Source: an uncultured Pseudomonadota bacterium
Lineage (GTDB): Bacteria > Pseudomonadota > Alphaproteobacteria > RF32 > CAG-239
Assembly: GCA_949292375.1 (NCBI GenBank)
Contig: CASEZG010000010.1
Location: forward strand, 1 to 43,242
DNA length: 43,242 nt
Direction: 5' to 3'
Part shown: positions 17,938-25,843 of the stretch, one piece after another
Layout: each line of letters begins with the position of its first letter
How positions within the stretch are numbered: the stretch's first letter is position 1
Translations under genes and position numbers: made by a program
The notes under the pieces: model-generated
Database searches by the model: none
What the model saw: the letters and a program-made list of their open reading frames with translations, nothing else
Told to the model about the DNA's origin: nothing

Positions 17938-19062
17938 ATGAATAAGTTATTTCGAATATATGTTTTTCTACCAGCAATAATTCTTCTTTATTGGGTGTTT
18001 GTGCCTTTTATTGAGAATATGTTTTTCAGTAATACGGAGTTGTTGGATAATCGGCCGCTTAATGAAAAACCGACAAAGTTTACCAGAGATTTTTCAAAAG
18101 ATTTTGAAGCTTATTATAATGATACTTTTGCCGGAAGAAAAAATTATATTAAAAAACTTAGTTTGTATAAGTTTAAGTTGGGAATGGACAGTGGTTTTTC
18201 CATTAGCGGAAAAGAGGGGTGGCTCTTCTATGATTCCGGAAAAATTCCTGATGGCTATACTTTGGTCGATTATTTCGGGCGGATGCGTTTCTCGGATGCT
18301 GAATTGAGAAAAATGGCGGAAGGGTTAGAAAAAGCAAAAGCTTATTATAAAAAAAGAGGAATTGAGTATTATTTGATTATTGCGCCAAATAAAGAAGGTT
18401 TATATTCAGAATATATGCCTGATTATTTGCAAAGAGACCGCGTTTCTGAAAAATCTCGTGCTGATTTGGCTCTGGAATACCTGCAGAAACATACAAAGGT
18501 TAATATCATTAATTTTCGAGATGTTTTAGCTCGGTCTAAAGATAAGTTTGGGATTAATCTTTATTATCCGAGAGATTCTCACTGGAATGAGGCAGGAGCT
18601 TATTTGTCTTTTGTCGAGCTGGCCAAGCTGATGCGTAAAAACGGGGTATCAAATATACCGGTTAAGCCTTTGAGAAAAGATATGCTCAGCGAGAATGGTT
18701 ATTATCTTTCAGACCTTAATGCTTTGGGCAAAAATGATGATATTAAGTATAAAATTGATTATTTGTCCGGCAAAGATGGAAAAATTTTGGTTAATGAAGA
18801 TAATGGTTTTTTTGAAGTTTATGAAAACCCGAAAGCTCCGGTGAAGAAAACCGTATTGCTCATTAGAGATTCTTTTGGAAATGCTTTGAAACCTTATTTT
18901 GATAAAACTTTTGCCAAAAATGTATTTGCTCATAACAAATATAATAAACGGCAGGAACTTGACCGGCTGGTTGCCGAATATAAGCCGGATATTATGGTGG
19001 ATGAAGCGGTGGAAAGATATTTTGACCGTCTTTTGAAATATAGTGAACTTTATGGAGAATAA
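17938..19062 (+). CDS. AlgX/AlgJ-like SGNH acetyltransferase (pair 2)
   Basis: The 374-residue protein has one N-terminal hydrophobic segment (about 7-24) and an extracytoplasmic AlgX/J-like domain: NRPLNEKP, DFEAYYNDTFAGR, GKEGWLF, YLIIAPNKEGLYSEYMP, the catalytic RDSHWNEAGAY (Asp 213, His 215) and LLIRDSFG (Asp 311, Ser 312). All expected SGNH residues are present, unlike the paralogue at 5756. It begins 2 nt after the MBOAT stop with only a weak ribosome site, so re-initiation from the upstream gene is likely. It presumably O-acetylates the polymer built from the operon's dTDP-rhamnose. Confidence 0.85.
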   Translation: MNKLFRIYVFLPAIILLYWVFVPFIENMFFSNTELLDNRPLNEKPTKFTRDFSKDFEAYYNDTFAGRKNYIKKLSLYKFKLGMDSGFSISGKEGWLFYDSGKIPDGYTLVDYFGRMRFSDAELRKMAEGLEKAKAYYKKRGIEYYLIIAPNKEGLYSEYMPDYLQRDRVSEKSRADLALEYLQKHTKVNIINFRDVLARSKDKFGINLYYPRDSHWNEAGAYLSFVELAKLMRKNGVSNIPVKPLRKDMLSENGYYLSDLNALGKNDDIKYKIDYLSGKDGKILVNEDNGFFEVYENPKAPVKKTVLLIRDSFGNALKPYFDKTFAKNVFAHNKYNKRQELDRLVAEYKPDIMVDEAVERYFDRLLKYSELYGE

Positions 19063-19063
19063 T

Positions 19064-20080
19064 ATGAAGTCTATTTTAGTTACCGGCGGTGCCGGCTTTA
19101 TCGGGGCGAATTTCGTACCTTATTTTGCCAAGAAATATCCGGAATATAGGGTTATTAATTTGGATAAGTTAACCTATGCCGGAAATTTGGATAATCTTTC
19201 CGATTGTGTTGATTGTGCAAATTATCAGTTTGTGCAGGGTGATATTTGTGATAGAGCCTTGATTGAAAAACTCTTTGCCGAAAATGATATCAGAGGAGTT
19301 ATTCACTTCGCGGCAGAAAGCCATGTAGATAACTCTATTACCGGTCCGAAGGCTTTTATTGAGACAAATATTGTCGGTACGTTTACTTTGCTTGATGTTG
19401 CTCGCAATGCTTGGATGGAAGCTCCTCACAAGATTAAAGCTGGTTATGAAGATTGTCGCTTCCACCATATCTCTACAGATGAGGTTTATGGAGCATTGGG
19501 TGAAACAGGTTTCTTTAAAGAAACAACACCGTATGACCCAAGCTCTCCATATTCTGCTTCCAAAGCAAGTTCGGATATGTTGGTGCGTGCATATCATCGC
19601 ACTTATGGTATGAATGTTACGGTTTCTAACTGTTCTAACAACTATGGTCCGAAACAGCATCCCGAAAAGCTTATTCCCAAAATTATTTCCAATGCTCTAA
19701 GCGGCAAAAATATTCCGATTTACGGCGATGGTAAAAATGTTCGCGATTGGCTTTATGTTTTGGATCACTGCAAAGCTATTGACCTGATTTTCCATAACGG
19801 TAAGTCCGGTGAAACTTATAATATCGGCGGACATAATGAACGCAATAATCTGCAAATTGTTGATGCAATTTGTTCTATTTTGGATAGCAAGTGTCCGAAG
19901 AAGGACGGTGGGTCTTATAAAGATTTGATTGTTTTTGTTGCAGATCGTCCGGGACATGATCGTCGTTATGCTATTGATGCAACTAAGCTTACCACAGAAC
20001 TTGGTTGGAAAGCTGATGAAAACTTTGATACGGGTATTGTTAAGACTGTAGACTGGTACCTGAAAAAACTCAAGCTGTAG
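19064..20080 (+). CDS. rfbB: dTDP-glucose 4,6-dehydratase
   Basis: RfbB (RmlB) converts dTDP-glucose to its 4-keto-6-deoxy form, the second step of the pathway. The 338-residue extended SDR has VTGGAGFIGANF, HFAAESHVDNSI, STDEVYGALG with the catalytic Thr-Asp-Glu, and YSASKASSD (YxxxK), followed by NCSNNYGPKQHPEKLIP. The ATG at 19064 lies 1 nt after the SGNH stop, with GGAG about 6 nt upstream. It is the last gene of the operon. An inverted repeat (CTGTAGCCA 20075-20083 with TGGCTACAG 20105-20113) overlaps the stop codon. Confidence 0.96.
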   Translation: MKSILVTGGAGFIGANFVPYFAKKYPEYRVINLDKLTYAGNLDNLSDCVDCANYQFVQGDICDRALIEKLFAENDIRGVIHFAAESHVDNSITGPKAFIETNIVGTFTLLDVARNAWMEAPHKIKAGYEDCRFHHISTDEVYGALGETGFFKETTPYDPSSPYSASKASSDMLVRAYHRTYGMNVTVSNCSNNYGPKQHPEKLIPKIISNALSGKNIPIYGDGKNVRDWLYVLDHCKAIDLIFHNGKSGETYNIGGHNERNNLQIVDAICSILDSKCPKKDGGSYKDLIVFVADRPGHDRRYAIDATKLTTELGWKADENFDTGIVKTVDWYLKKLKL

Positions 20081-20208
20081 CCAGCTTGACCGCGGCAGTG
20101 GCTGTGGCTACAGTCTTTACTGAATCGCGTTGCTTTCTAAAGTGCATATCTTGCGTATATGCCTTGTGGTCTTATGGATTCTTCGGAAAATGACGGAAGA
20201 ATGAAAAA

Positions 20209-20233
20209 AAAGCCCTCCTTAAAAGAGGGCTTT
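20209..20233. terminator. Bidirectional terminator, rfb operon / terC
   Basis: AAAGCCCTC (20209-20217) pairs with GAGGGCTTT (20225-20233), with an A-run before and a T-rich tail after it. It lies between the convergent rfbB and terC genes and can serve both. Confidence 0.85.
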
Positions 20234-20236
20234 GCT

Positions 20237-21199
20237 TTATTTTACCTGAGGTTGTTTGGTCTTTATCAGTGAGGCAATGATACCTATAAACAAAATACCA
20301 AAGGTGATGCTCAAGGAATGAACCGCCTCAATATTTATGCCAATATGCGGTAGAAAGATTTTTGTACCGATGAATATCAGAATAACAGCTAAGGCCGGTT
20401 TTAAGTAAACAAAGCGGTTGACGGCGGCTGCCAACAAAAAGTACAAAGATCTTAAGCCCAAAATGGCAAAAATGTTACTTGTATAAACAATAAAGACATC
20501 TTGGGTAATCAAGAAAATTGCAGGGATACTGTCTACCGCAAAAATAACATCCATCGTTTCAATAACCAGCAAGGCAAAGAACAGCGGCGTAATGAAATAT
20601 TTTCCCTGACGGTGAATGAAGAAATGTTCATTATGAATGCGTTTTGTTACGTTAAATTTACGGCGAATGAACTGGTAAAGTTTGGTTTCCGTTAAGGGGG
20701 TATCATCTTCTTTTTGGGCCACCATTTTGATACCAGTATAAAGTAAGAAAAGTGAGAAAATATATAGTATCCAATGGAAACGACTGACCAGTTGTGCGCC
20801 GATACCAATCATCAGGGCACGCATAACAATGGCTCCTAAAATACCCCAGAACAAAACGCGATGCTGATATTTTGTCGGAATATTCAGGCTTGAGAAAATC
20901 AGCGAGATAACAAAAATATTATCCATGGAAAGGCTCTTTTCTACCAGATAGCCGGTGTAATATAACATACCATCTTGTGTGCCATGCTCATAGATAATGA
21001 ATATGCCGAATATAAGCGCAATGATTATATAAAAGGCACTGAGTTTGAATGTTTCCGCAATTGTGGGTTCTTCGTCTTTTTTATGAAAAACGCATAAGTC
21101 CAAAAACAAAAGTACACAAACTATTACGCCGAAGATAATCCACATCATATAGGTCGGCATAATAAAGTGGTTGGTAAAAATTTCATGTAATCTTTCCAT
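20237..21199 (-). CDS. TerC/Alx-family membrane protein
   Basis: The 320-residue polytopic protein belongs to the TerC family, whose members are linked to manganese export and to metal loading of exported proteins. It has about eight or nine hydrophobic segments and the acidic membrane motifs typical of the family: SLSMDNIFVISLIF in the first half and IFAVDSIPAIFL in the second, plus NIFAILGLRSLYF. The ATG at 21199 has no strong ribosome site. I looked for a yybP-ykoY manganese riboswitch upstream, known for some relatives, and could not recognise one. Confidence 0.88.
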   Translation of the reverse strand: MERLHEIFTNHFIMPTYMMWIIFGVIVCVLLFLDLCVFHKKDEEPTIAETFKLSAFYIIIALIFGIFIIYEHGTQDGMLYYTGYLVEKSLSMDNIFVISLIFSSLNIPTKYQHRVLFWGILGAIVMRALMIGIGAQLVSRFHWILYIFSLFLLYTGIKMVAQKEDDTPLTETKLYQFIRRKFNVTKRIHNEHFFIHRQGKYFITPLFFALLVIETMDVIFAVDSIPAIFLITQDVFIVYTSNIFAILGLRSLYFLLAAAVNRFVYLKPALAVILIFIGTKIFLPHIGINIEAVHSLSITFGILFIGIIASLIKTKQPQVK

Positions 21200-21337
21200 A
21201 GCAGAATATAATTCCTTATTTTAAAAAAATTAGTTTCATTCATCCGTGAGGGTATGTTATGTGGCGGCTTACGTCAATGATAATTTTTAGGTTTTCTTGA
21301 ACTTATTTTTCTGGTATCCTTAAATGTGGGGTTTGAA

Positions 21338-22114
21338 ATGGCGGATTGGAAAATGAAAGCATATTTATCTTCTTTAATGAGTTTGCAGGTTAAGAAATTT
21401 GCCTTCTTGGTCGGAGGGTGCGGCCTCATTCTCTTTATGGCTTTTAGCGGAGGCGATTGGCGGACAGCCAGTCGCGAAAGTTCTGGTTTGGCTCCGTTGC
21501 CAAAAGATGTTTCGGAGGCGGTTGTGCAAGTCTATGCTGCCAGAACATTTAGTTGGCGCGGATATTTTGCCGTGCATACTTGGATTGCGACCAAAGAAAA
21601 AAATGCGCCTTTTTATACAACTTATCAGGTTATGGGATGGCAGTTACGCTATAGGGGAACTGCCGTTGATATCAAGAAAGATGTTCCTGACCGCAAATGG
21701 TATGGCGCAATGCCTGAGCTTATTCAGGAACTACGCGGGAAAAAAGCCGAGAAGGCTATTCCTCAAATAAAAAGGCTTGCTCAAAATTATCCCTATGGCA
21801 AAACATATCGCGCATGGCCGGGGCCAAACAGTAATACCTTCATTTCTTATATTATTCGGAATGTACCTGAACTGACGGTTGAGCTTCCGCCTCATGCAAT
21901 CGGCAAAGATTGGACGCCGAATTTTATTGAAAAAGCAGAAAGCGGGCAGGGATATTTGTTATCTTTATATGGCGTATTGGGAATTTCGTTCGGTGCGGCA
22001 GAAGGAATAGAATTTAATTTGCTTGGTTTAAACTTTGGGGCGGATTTTTACCGCCCCGCATTGAAGCTTCCTTTAATCGGAAGAATCGGTTTTAAAGACA
22101 AACCTCTTGAATAA
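21338..22114 (+). CDS. DUF3750 family protein
   Basis: This 258-residue protein resembles the DUF3750 family, whose function is not established. Residues about 18-36 form a hydrophobic segment, probably a membrane anchor or uncleaved signal. Family-like stretches are VQVYAARTFSWRGYFAVHTW, the NSNTF motif, and LPPHAIGKDW. The ATG at 21338 has GGGG 6 nt upstream; an in-frame GTG at 21326 is less likely. Its TAA stop directly abuts the motB stop on the other strand, so there is no space between them for a terminator. Confidence 0.75.
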   Translation: MADWKMKAYLSSLMSLQVKKFAFLVGGCGLILFMAFSGGDWRTASRESSGLAPLPKDVSEAVVQVYAARTFSWRGYFAVHTWIATKEKNAPFYTTYQVMGWQLRYRGTAVDIKKDVPDRKWYGAMPELIQELRGKKAEKAIPQIKRLAQNYPYGKTYRAWPGPNSNTFISYIIRNVPELTVELPPHAIGKDWTPNFIEKAESGQGYLLSLYGVLGISFGAAEGIEFNLLGLNFGADFYRPALKLPLIGRIGFKDKPLE

Positions 22115-22777
22115 TTATATCTCAACATGGATAGAGATACGACGGTTCTTTATCCTGTTTTCGGGAATCGGAGAACCATTTAAATCTCTATTAGGATATT
22201 TTGGTGCAATGTCTGCCATGCCGACAGCCTGAAAGCGGTCAGGTTTTAGTCCGGCTTTGATAAATTCACGAACAACTGCGGCAGCTCTTGCGGCAGAAAG
22301 TTCCCAACTCGAGATAAAGGTTTTGCTGACAATGGGCATATCATCCGTATGACCTTCAACAATTACGCGGAAACGTTTGTAACGATTGTTGCTTAAAAGC
22401 GGAGCGATACGTTTGATGGTTTTTACACCCTCAGGAGTTATGTTGGCTTCTCCTTGCTCAAAAAGATTGATGTCGGCAATGTCTAATACTGCTCCTTTAG
22501 AATCTGAGCCTAATCCGACGCCTTCGCCTAAGTCCATTTCTCTGGCATCATCCATAAAGCTTAATATGGTTCCGTTCAGTTGTTCTGTCGGAATGCTGTT
22601 GAATGCAGCAGCCATGGCATATTCCATTTGTGCTGCTTTTTCTTTGTCCAAACTTGATGATGCAAAAAGCACGATAAACAAGGCTAAAAGCAAGGTTAAT
22701 AAGTCAGAATAGGGGATTAACCATGTTTCGTCGGCATGTTCTTCATGGGGTTCGGAATGTTGTTTTTTTCTGGACAT
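22115..22777 (-). CDS. motB: Flagellar motor protein MotB
   Basis: MotB is the peptidoglycan-anchored half of the flagellar stator. The 220-residue protein has a charged cytoplasmic N-terminus, then one transmembrane helix starting at PYSDLLTLL with the proton-carrying Asp at about position 25, then an OmpA-like peptidoglycan-binding domain (VEGHTDDMPI, ELSAARAAAVVREF, NRRISIHVEI). It is shorter than E. coli MotB (about 308), mainly in the linker and tail. It lies 1 nt downstream of motA and is surely in the same operon. Confidence 0.92.
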   Translation of the reverse strand: MSRKKQHSEPHEEHADETWLIPYSDLLTLLLALFIVLFASSSLDKEKAAQMEYAMAAAFNSIPTEQLNGTILSFMDDAREMDLGEGVGLGSDSKGAVLDIADINLFEQGEANITPEGVKTIKRIAPLLSNNRYKRFRVIVEGHTDDMPIVSKTFISSWELSAARAAAVVREFIKAGLKPDRFQAVGMADIAPKYPNRDLNGSPIPENRIKNRRISIHVEI

Positions 22778-22778
22778 A

Positions 22779-23555
22779 TTATTCCCCGTTTCTTAATGAT
22801 TTACGTTCACTCAGCGGAATGAAAGATTGTAATTTTGCTTCCATAGCAATGGAGGATGCTCCGCTTTGCAAGGCTAAAGCTCCTTCTAGTATCATTTTTT
22901 TGACCTCAACTTCTTCAGCAGAGATGCGTTTGAGCTTGTTGGCAAAGGGGTGCCACATTACATATCCGGTAAAAATACCGAGCAGGGTGGCAACGAAAGC
23001 GGCTGCGATGGAGTGGCCAAGCATTTCAATATCGGATAAGTTTCCTAAAGCAGCAATAAGACCAATAACCGCACCTAACACACCAAGGGTTGGGGCATAC
23101 ATTCCGCCTTGGGCAAAAATGGCTGCGCCTGAGCGATGGCGTTCTTCCATTTGTTTTATCTCTCCTTCTACGGTTTCGGCAATAAAGTCTGCAGGAAAAC
23201 CGTCAGCAACCAAAATTAAGGTAGATTTAAGAAAAGGGTCTTCCTGTTCGTTTGCTTTTTTTTCGATAGCCATAACACCTTCGTTTTTGGCGGCTCTAGC
23301 CAAATTTACAAATAATTCTAAGATTTCTTGTTTGGAGGTGATTTTGTTGCCTTTGAAGATGATTTTTAAAAGTTTTCCGAAGCGTTTGATGTCTTTCATC
23401 GGAAAAGCGTTTAATAAAGCGGCAAAAGTTCCGGCAAAGATGATTAGAAATGCGGCAGGGTTGATTAGGGCGTGCGGGTCTGCACCTTTTAGGTACATGC
23501 CATAGCCAACGGCGAATAAACCCAACAACATTCCGTAAGTTGTACTTTTTTCCAT
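22779..23555 (-). CDS. motA: Flagellar motor protein MotA
   Basis: MotA forms the ion channel with MotB and contacts the rotor. The 258-residue protein has four hydrophobic segments, two near the N-terminus and two after about residue 150, with a cytoplasmic loop between them. GMYAPTLGVLGAVIGLI and the preceding EGEIKQMEERH are typical of the MotA/PomA family. A GAGGAAA ribosome site precedes the ATG. The BOF gene upstream on the same strand is separated by a hairpin, so motA-motB appear to have their own promoter in the very AT-rich gap. Confidence 0.92.
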   Translation of the reverse strand: MEKSTTYGMLLGLFAVGYGMYLKGADPHALINPAAFLIIFAGTFAALLNAFPMKDIKRFGKLLKIIFKGNKITSKQEILELFVNLARAAKNEGVMAIEKKANEQEDPFLKSTLILVADGFPADFIAETVEGEIKQMEERHRSGAAIFAQGGMYAPTLGVLGAVIGLIAALGNLSDIEMLGHSIAAAFVATLLGIFTGYVMWHPFANKLKRISAEEVEVKKMILEGALALQSGASSIAMEAKLQSFIPLSERKSLRNGE

Positions 23556-23646
23556 TGAAATTTTTCCTCAAAATGAATCAATTTTTTTTATTTTTTATAA
23601 ATTAAATCATTTAATTTAGCGTTAATGATAAGGTGTTGATGCTTAT

Positions 23647-23675
23647 AAAAAAAACGCTTTATCAGCGGTTTTTTT
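23647..23675. terminator. Terminator between the BOF gene and motA
   Basis: A short stem, CGCT (23655-23658) with AGCG (23664-23667), is extended by an A-run and a T-run on either side, with one bulged base. It lies just downstream of the BOF stop on the minus strand. Confidence 0.6.
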
Positions 23676-23679
23676 ATAA

Positions 23680-24060
23680 CTAGTTTTTACTTGAAATGTA
23701 GCTAATGCTTTCAACTTCAATGTCTGTGGGTTTGCGCCAATGTTTATCTACTTCACCGCGGATTTCAACAATGTCTTCGGGGCTGACGCTTAGTCCGTTC
23801 CAATCATCATCATCAATTTCAATTATGATATTGCCGGTTTTGTCTTCAAACAAATATTTTTCTTTGCCGACCATTTGTTTAATGCTTCCTTTTAATACGA
23901 CAAAACTTTCATCTTTTAAGTTTTGTACTTCGGCAACGGTTACGGAAGCTGAAGGGGCTGTCGGCCCATAAAATCCACCACTTTGCGGTTTGGCAAAAGT
24001 GTTGGAGCTCAATATTAATGCTGATGTTAAAATAGATAAGCTAAGCAGTTTTTTATTCAT
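23680..24060 (-). CDS. Periplasmic BOF (bacterial OB-fold) protein, YgiW-like
   Basis: This 126-residue protein has a Sec signal peptide (about residues 1-23, ending SNTFA) and a small OB-fold domain of the YgiW/BOF type. Family features are GGFYGP, VAEVQNLKDESFVVLKG, the YLFEDKTGNIIIEID strand pair and a WNGL-EDIVEIRGEVDK segment. Such proteins are periplasmic and linked to stress tolerance, with ligands not firmly known. It is preceded by a ribosome site (GGAG) and is divergent from the ROK kinase. Confidence 0.85.
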   Translation of the reverse strand: MNKKLLSLSILTSALILSSNTFAKPQSGGFYGPTAPSASVTVAEVQNLKDESFVVLKGSIKQMVGKEKYLFEDKTGNIIIEIDDDDWNGLSVSPEDIVEIRGEVDKHWRKPTDIEVESISYISSKN

Positions 24061-24224
24061 GATTTTCTCCTTTGCTGGTGTTGCTTTTTTTGAGGCTAGA
24101 AGAAAAAAGGTTATTTGGCAAGAACCTTTTTAAAGCTGTAAAAAAATCGGTTTTGATGTTTGCTTTTGTGGAATATAAACTATATATTTATATAACAGTA
24201 TTGGAAAAAGTTGAGGAAAAATTT

Positions 24225-25121
24225 ATGACTGACAGTAAAAAAATTTTGGCATTTGATATCGGTGGAACAAAAATTGCTTATGCTTTGGTTGATGAAAAAG
24301 GCAAGATTTGCAGCGAGGTTACAAAAATCAGTACGCCACGTGATAGTGCCGAAATTTTTTCTACGTTAAAACGCGTTGTTTCCGGCTTTGAGGACCAGAT
24401 AGAGGCTGTGGCTGTGGCAACAGCCGGTGAGGTTAGTAAAGATAATGACAGAATTATAGCTTCTGTCGGGAATATGCCGAAAAATTATATGGACACGCCT
24501 TTTGCAGAGCTTTCTGTTAAGCCTGTGGTGGTAGAAAATGATGCTAATGCTGCGATGTGGGCTGAATATAAACTCGGTGCGGCCGAAGGAATGCAAGATG
24601 CAATGTTGGTGGCGATAGGTACGGGAGTTGGCATCAGTTTTATTGTGAATGGGCAATTGCTTAAAGGAAAATCCGGAGCAGCAGGAGAAGCTCATTTTAA
24701 GGTGGCAAGAGGAAATAAGCGTCGTTGCGGTTGCGGTGCATATGACTGTTATGAAATTTATGCTTCGGGTACGGCTTTGGGAATCGATGCAAAAGAAGCT
24801 TATAAAGATGATACAGTTACAAGCCACGTTGTTATTAAAGGAATGAAGGAGAATAATCCGTTGGCCATAAAGGTTTTCAATGAGTGGGAACAAGATGTGG
24901 TTAATGGGATTATCGGTTTAGTTAATATTTTTGATCCTGAGATTGTTTTACTTTTCGGTTCTTTAACGGAATTTATGAATTATGATAAGTTGGAGAAAAT
25001 GCTTAATAAAGATATTTTGGCCAGACCGATTAAACTCAGGCGCGCAAAATTTGAGAATAATGCGGCAATGATTGGTGCCGCGTTGATTGCTGCAGAAAAA
25101 CTTGGGAAGGAAAAGAAATAA
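24225..25121 (+). CDS. ROK-family sugar kinase
   Basis: The 298-residue protein has the ROK actin-fold motifs: phosphate-1 FDIGGTK (about 10-16), ENDANAAMWAE with the sugar-binding Asn-Asp, the phosphate-2 loop IGTGVGISF, and GAAGEAHF followed by the zinc-site cysteines CGCGAYDCYE. In many relatives the residue before the last Cys is Gly; here it is Asp. No helix-turn-helix precedes the domain, so it is a kinase and not a NagC/Mlc-type repressor. The sugar may be glucose, GlcNAc or ManNAc; the nagA-nagB pair makes GlcNAc plausible. The ATG at 24225 has GAGGAAA upstream, and its stop shares one base with the next ATG. Confidence 0.88.
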   Translation: MTDSKKILAFDIGGTKIAYALVDEKGKICSEVTKISTPRDSAEIFSTLKRVVSGFEDQIEAVAVATAGEVSKDNDRIIASVGNMPKNYMDTPFAELSVKPVVVENDANAAMWAEYKLGAAEGMQDAMLVAIGTGVGISFIVNGQLLKGKSGAAGEAHFKVARGNKRRCGCGAYDCYEIYASGTALGIDAKEAYKDDTVTSHVVIKGMKENNPLAIKVFNEWEQDVVNGIIGLVNIFDPEIVLLFGSLTEFMNYDKLEKMLNKDILARPIKLRRAKFENNAAMIGAALIAAEKLGKEKK

Positions 25122-25408
25122 TGAACGGGCTTATGACTATTTTTATGAGAATCGGGACTTTGGCTTTTGGTGTGGCTGCGGTGATTTTGTTGTTTTATAC
25201 AGCGGCTTTATTGTTGCCTTTTGTCTTGATGATGTTTGCCGTGTTGTTTGCCATAGGGTGGTATCGGCAATATAAAATCAGAAAGCAGTTTGAGAATCTT
25301 CGCAGCTTTGTTGAAAATGTAGATGACATGATAATGGAAGAGGGACGGGCTTCTAAAATTATTGATGCGGAATTTGAAGTTGTTGATGCTAATGAATTGA
25401 AAAAATAG
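25121..25408 (+). CDS. Small membrane protein, unknown function
   Basis: I do not recognise this 95-residue protein. Two adjacent hydrophobic segments (about 8-26 and 28-46) form a probable membrane hairpin, followed by a basic stretch (RQYKIRK) and an acidic, helical cytoplasmic tail. The ATG overlaps the stop of the ROK kinase by one base (TAATG), with GGAAGGA upstream, so the two are co-translated. That coupling makes it a real gene and hints at a role near the kinase, perhaps in sugar uptake or regulation, but nothing more can be said. Confidence 0.75.
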   Translation: MNGLMTIFMRIGTLAFGVAAVILLFYTAALLLPFVLMMFAVLFAIGWYRQYKIRKQFENLRSFVENVDDMIMEEGRASKIIDAEFEVVDANELKK

Positions 25409-25446
25409 TAATATTTCTTTTGTGCGGAAAAGTTATAAAATAATTG

Positions 25447-25475
25447 TTGACAAGAAGCGGTAGAAAGTTTATTAA
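25447..25475 (+). promoter_or_regulatory. Promoter of tRNA-Met
   Basis: A consensus TTGACA (25447-25452) is followed after 17 nt by TATTAA (25470-25475), placing the start near 25482, about 11 nt before the tRNA. Confidence 0.6.
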
Positions 25476-25492
25476 ATATTCGACTTTCCAAT

Positions 25493-25569
25493 GGCGGGGT
25501 AGCTCAGTTGGTTAGAGCAGCGGAATCATAATCCGCGTGTCGACGGTTCGAATCCGCCCCTCGCTACCA
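25493..25569 (+). tRNA. tRNA-Met (CAT), elongator type
   Basis: The 77-nt sequence folds as a cloverleaf. The acceptor GGCGGGG pairs with CCTCGCT (two G-U pairs), with discriminator A and encoded CCA. D arm: AGCTCAGTTGGTTAGAGC. The anticodon stem GCGGA/TCCGC encloses ATCATAA, giving anticodon CAT. The T loop is TTCGAAT, with one A-C mismatch in its stem. A regular first base pair and the ATCATAA loop fit the alphaproteobacterial elongator tRNA-Met better than an initiator. A lysidine-modified tRNA-Ile2 cannot be fully excluded. Confidence 0.92.
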
Positions 25570-25800
25570 ATAAAAAAACCACTCTTTTGAGTGGTTTTTT
25601 TTATTGGTAATAAAGACAGGGATTCGAACCGGAGACGGCGTGAGCCGATAGAAAAGCTCCGGTGGAGCTTTTCGTTGCGAACGGTGCAGCTTTGTTGATT
25701 TGCGAGAAGCGGCAGCGCAACGAAGCAAATGTTACAAAGCAAACTCGGGGAATCCGCCGCTGGCTACCAATAAAAAAACCACTCTTTTGAGTGTTTTTTT
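25551..25800. repeat. Duplicated tRNA-Met 3' end and terminator, spaced by exactly 200 bp
   Basis: Bases 25551-25600 (end of the T arm, acceptor 3' half, CCA and terminator) recur at 25751-25800 with three mismatches in 50. The segment between holds a perfect 10-bp hairpin, GAAAAGCTCC with GGAGCTTTTC (25651-25673). Near 25602-25630 is an inverted tRNA 3'-end-like stretch (TTATTGGTA, then GATTCGAACC). The downstream copy has no tRNA body and so is not a functional tRNA. The arrangement resembles flanking att-like repeats or a decayed tRNA duplication. I see no gene in this 274-bp stretch; an antisense reading frame across it is a tRNA shadow. Confidence 0.75.
25577..25603 (+). terminator. Terminator of tRNA-Met
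   Basis: AACCACTC (25577-25584) pairs with GAGTGGTT (25589-25596), followed by a run of T's. Confidence 0.85.
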
Positions 25801-25822
25801 TTGTAATCTACTTTGAAAAAAG

Positions 25823-25840
25823 AAGCCCCTGAAGGGGCTT
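25823..25840 (-). terminator. Terminator of the CPHC lipoprotein gene
   Basis: AAGCCCC (25823-25829) pairs with GGGGCTT (25834-25840) around a TGAA loop. The A-run before it becomes the U-tract on the minus strand. Confidence 0.8.
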
Positions 25841-25843
25841 GGG

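Noticed and set aside
21200..21325. Possible manganese (yybP-ykoY) riboswitch before terC
   Set aside because: Relatives such as alx have one, but I could not find the conserved core or a matching pairing here.
24225..25121. NagC/Mlc-type repressor
   Set aside because: The ROK domain starts at once, with no helix-turn-helix in front, so a kinase is the better call.
25512..25742. 76-codon minus-strand frame across the tRNA-Met and its repeat
   Set aside because: It is antisense to the tRNA, T loop and terminator, has no ribosome site, and its sequence (EGRIRTVDTR) is typical of false genes over tRNA ends.
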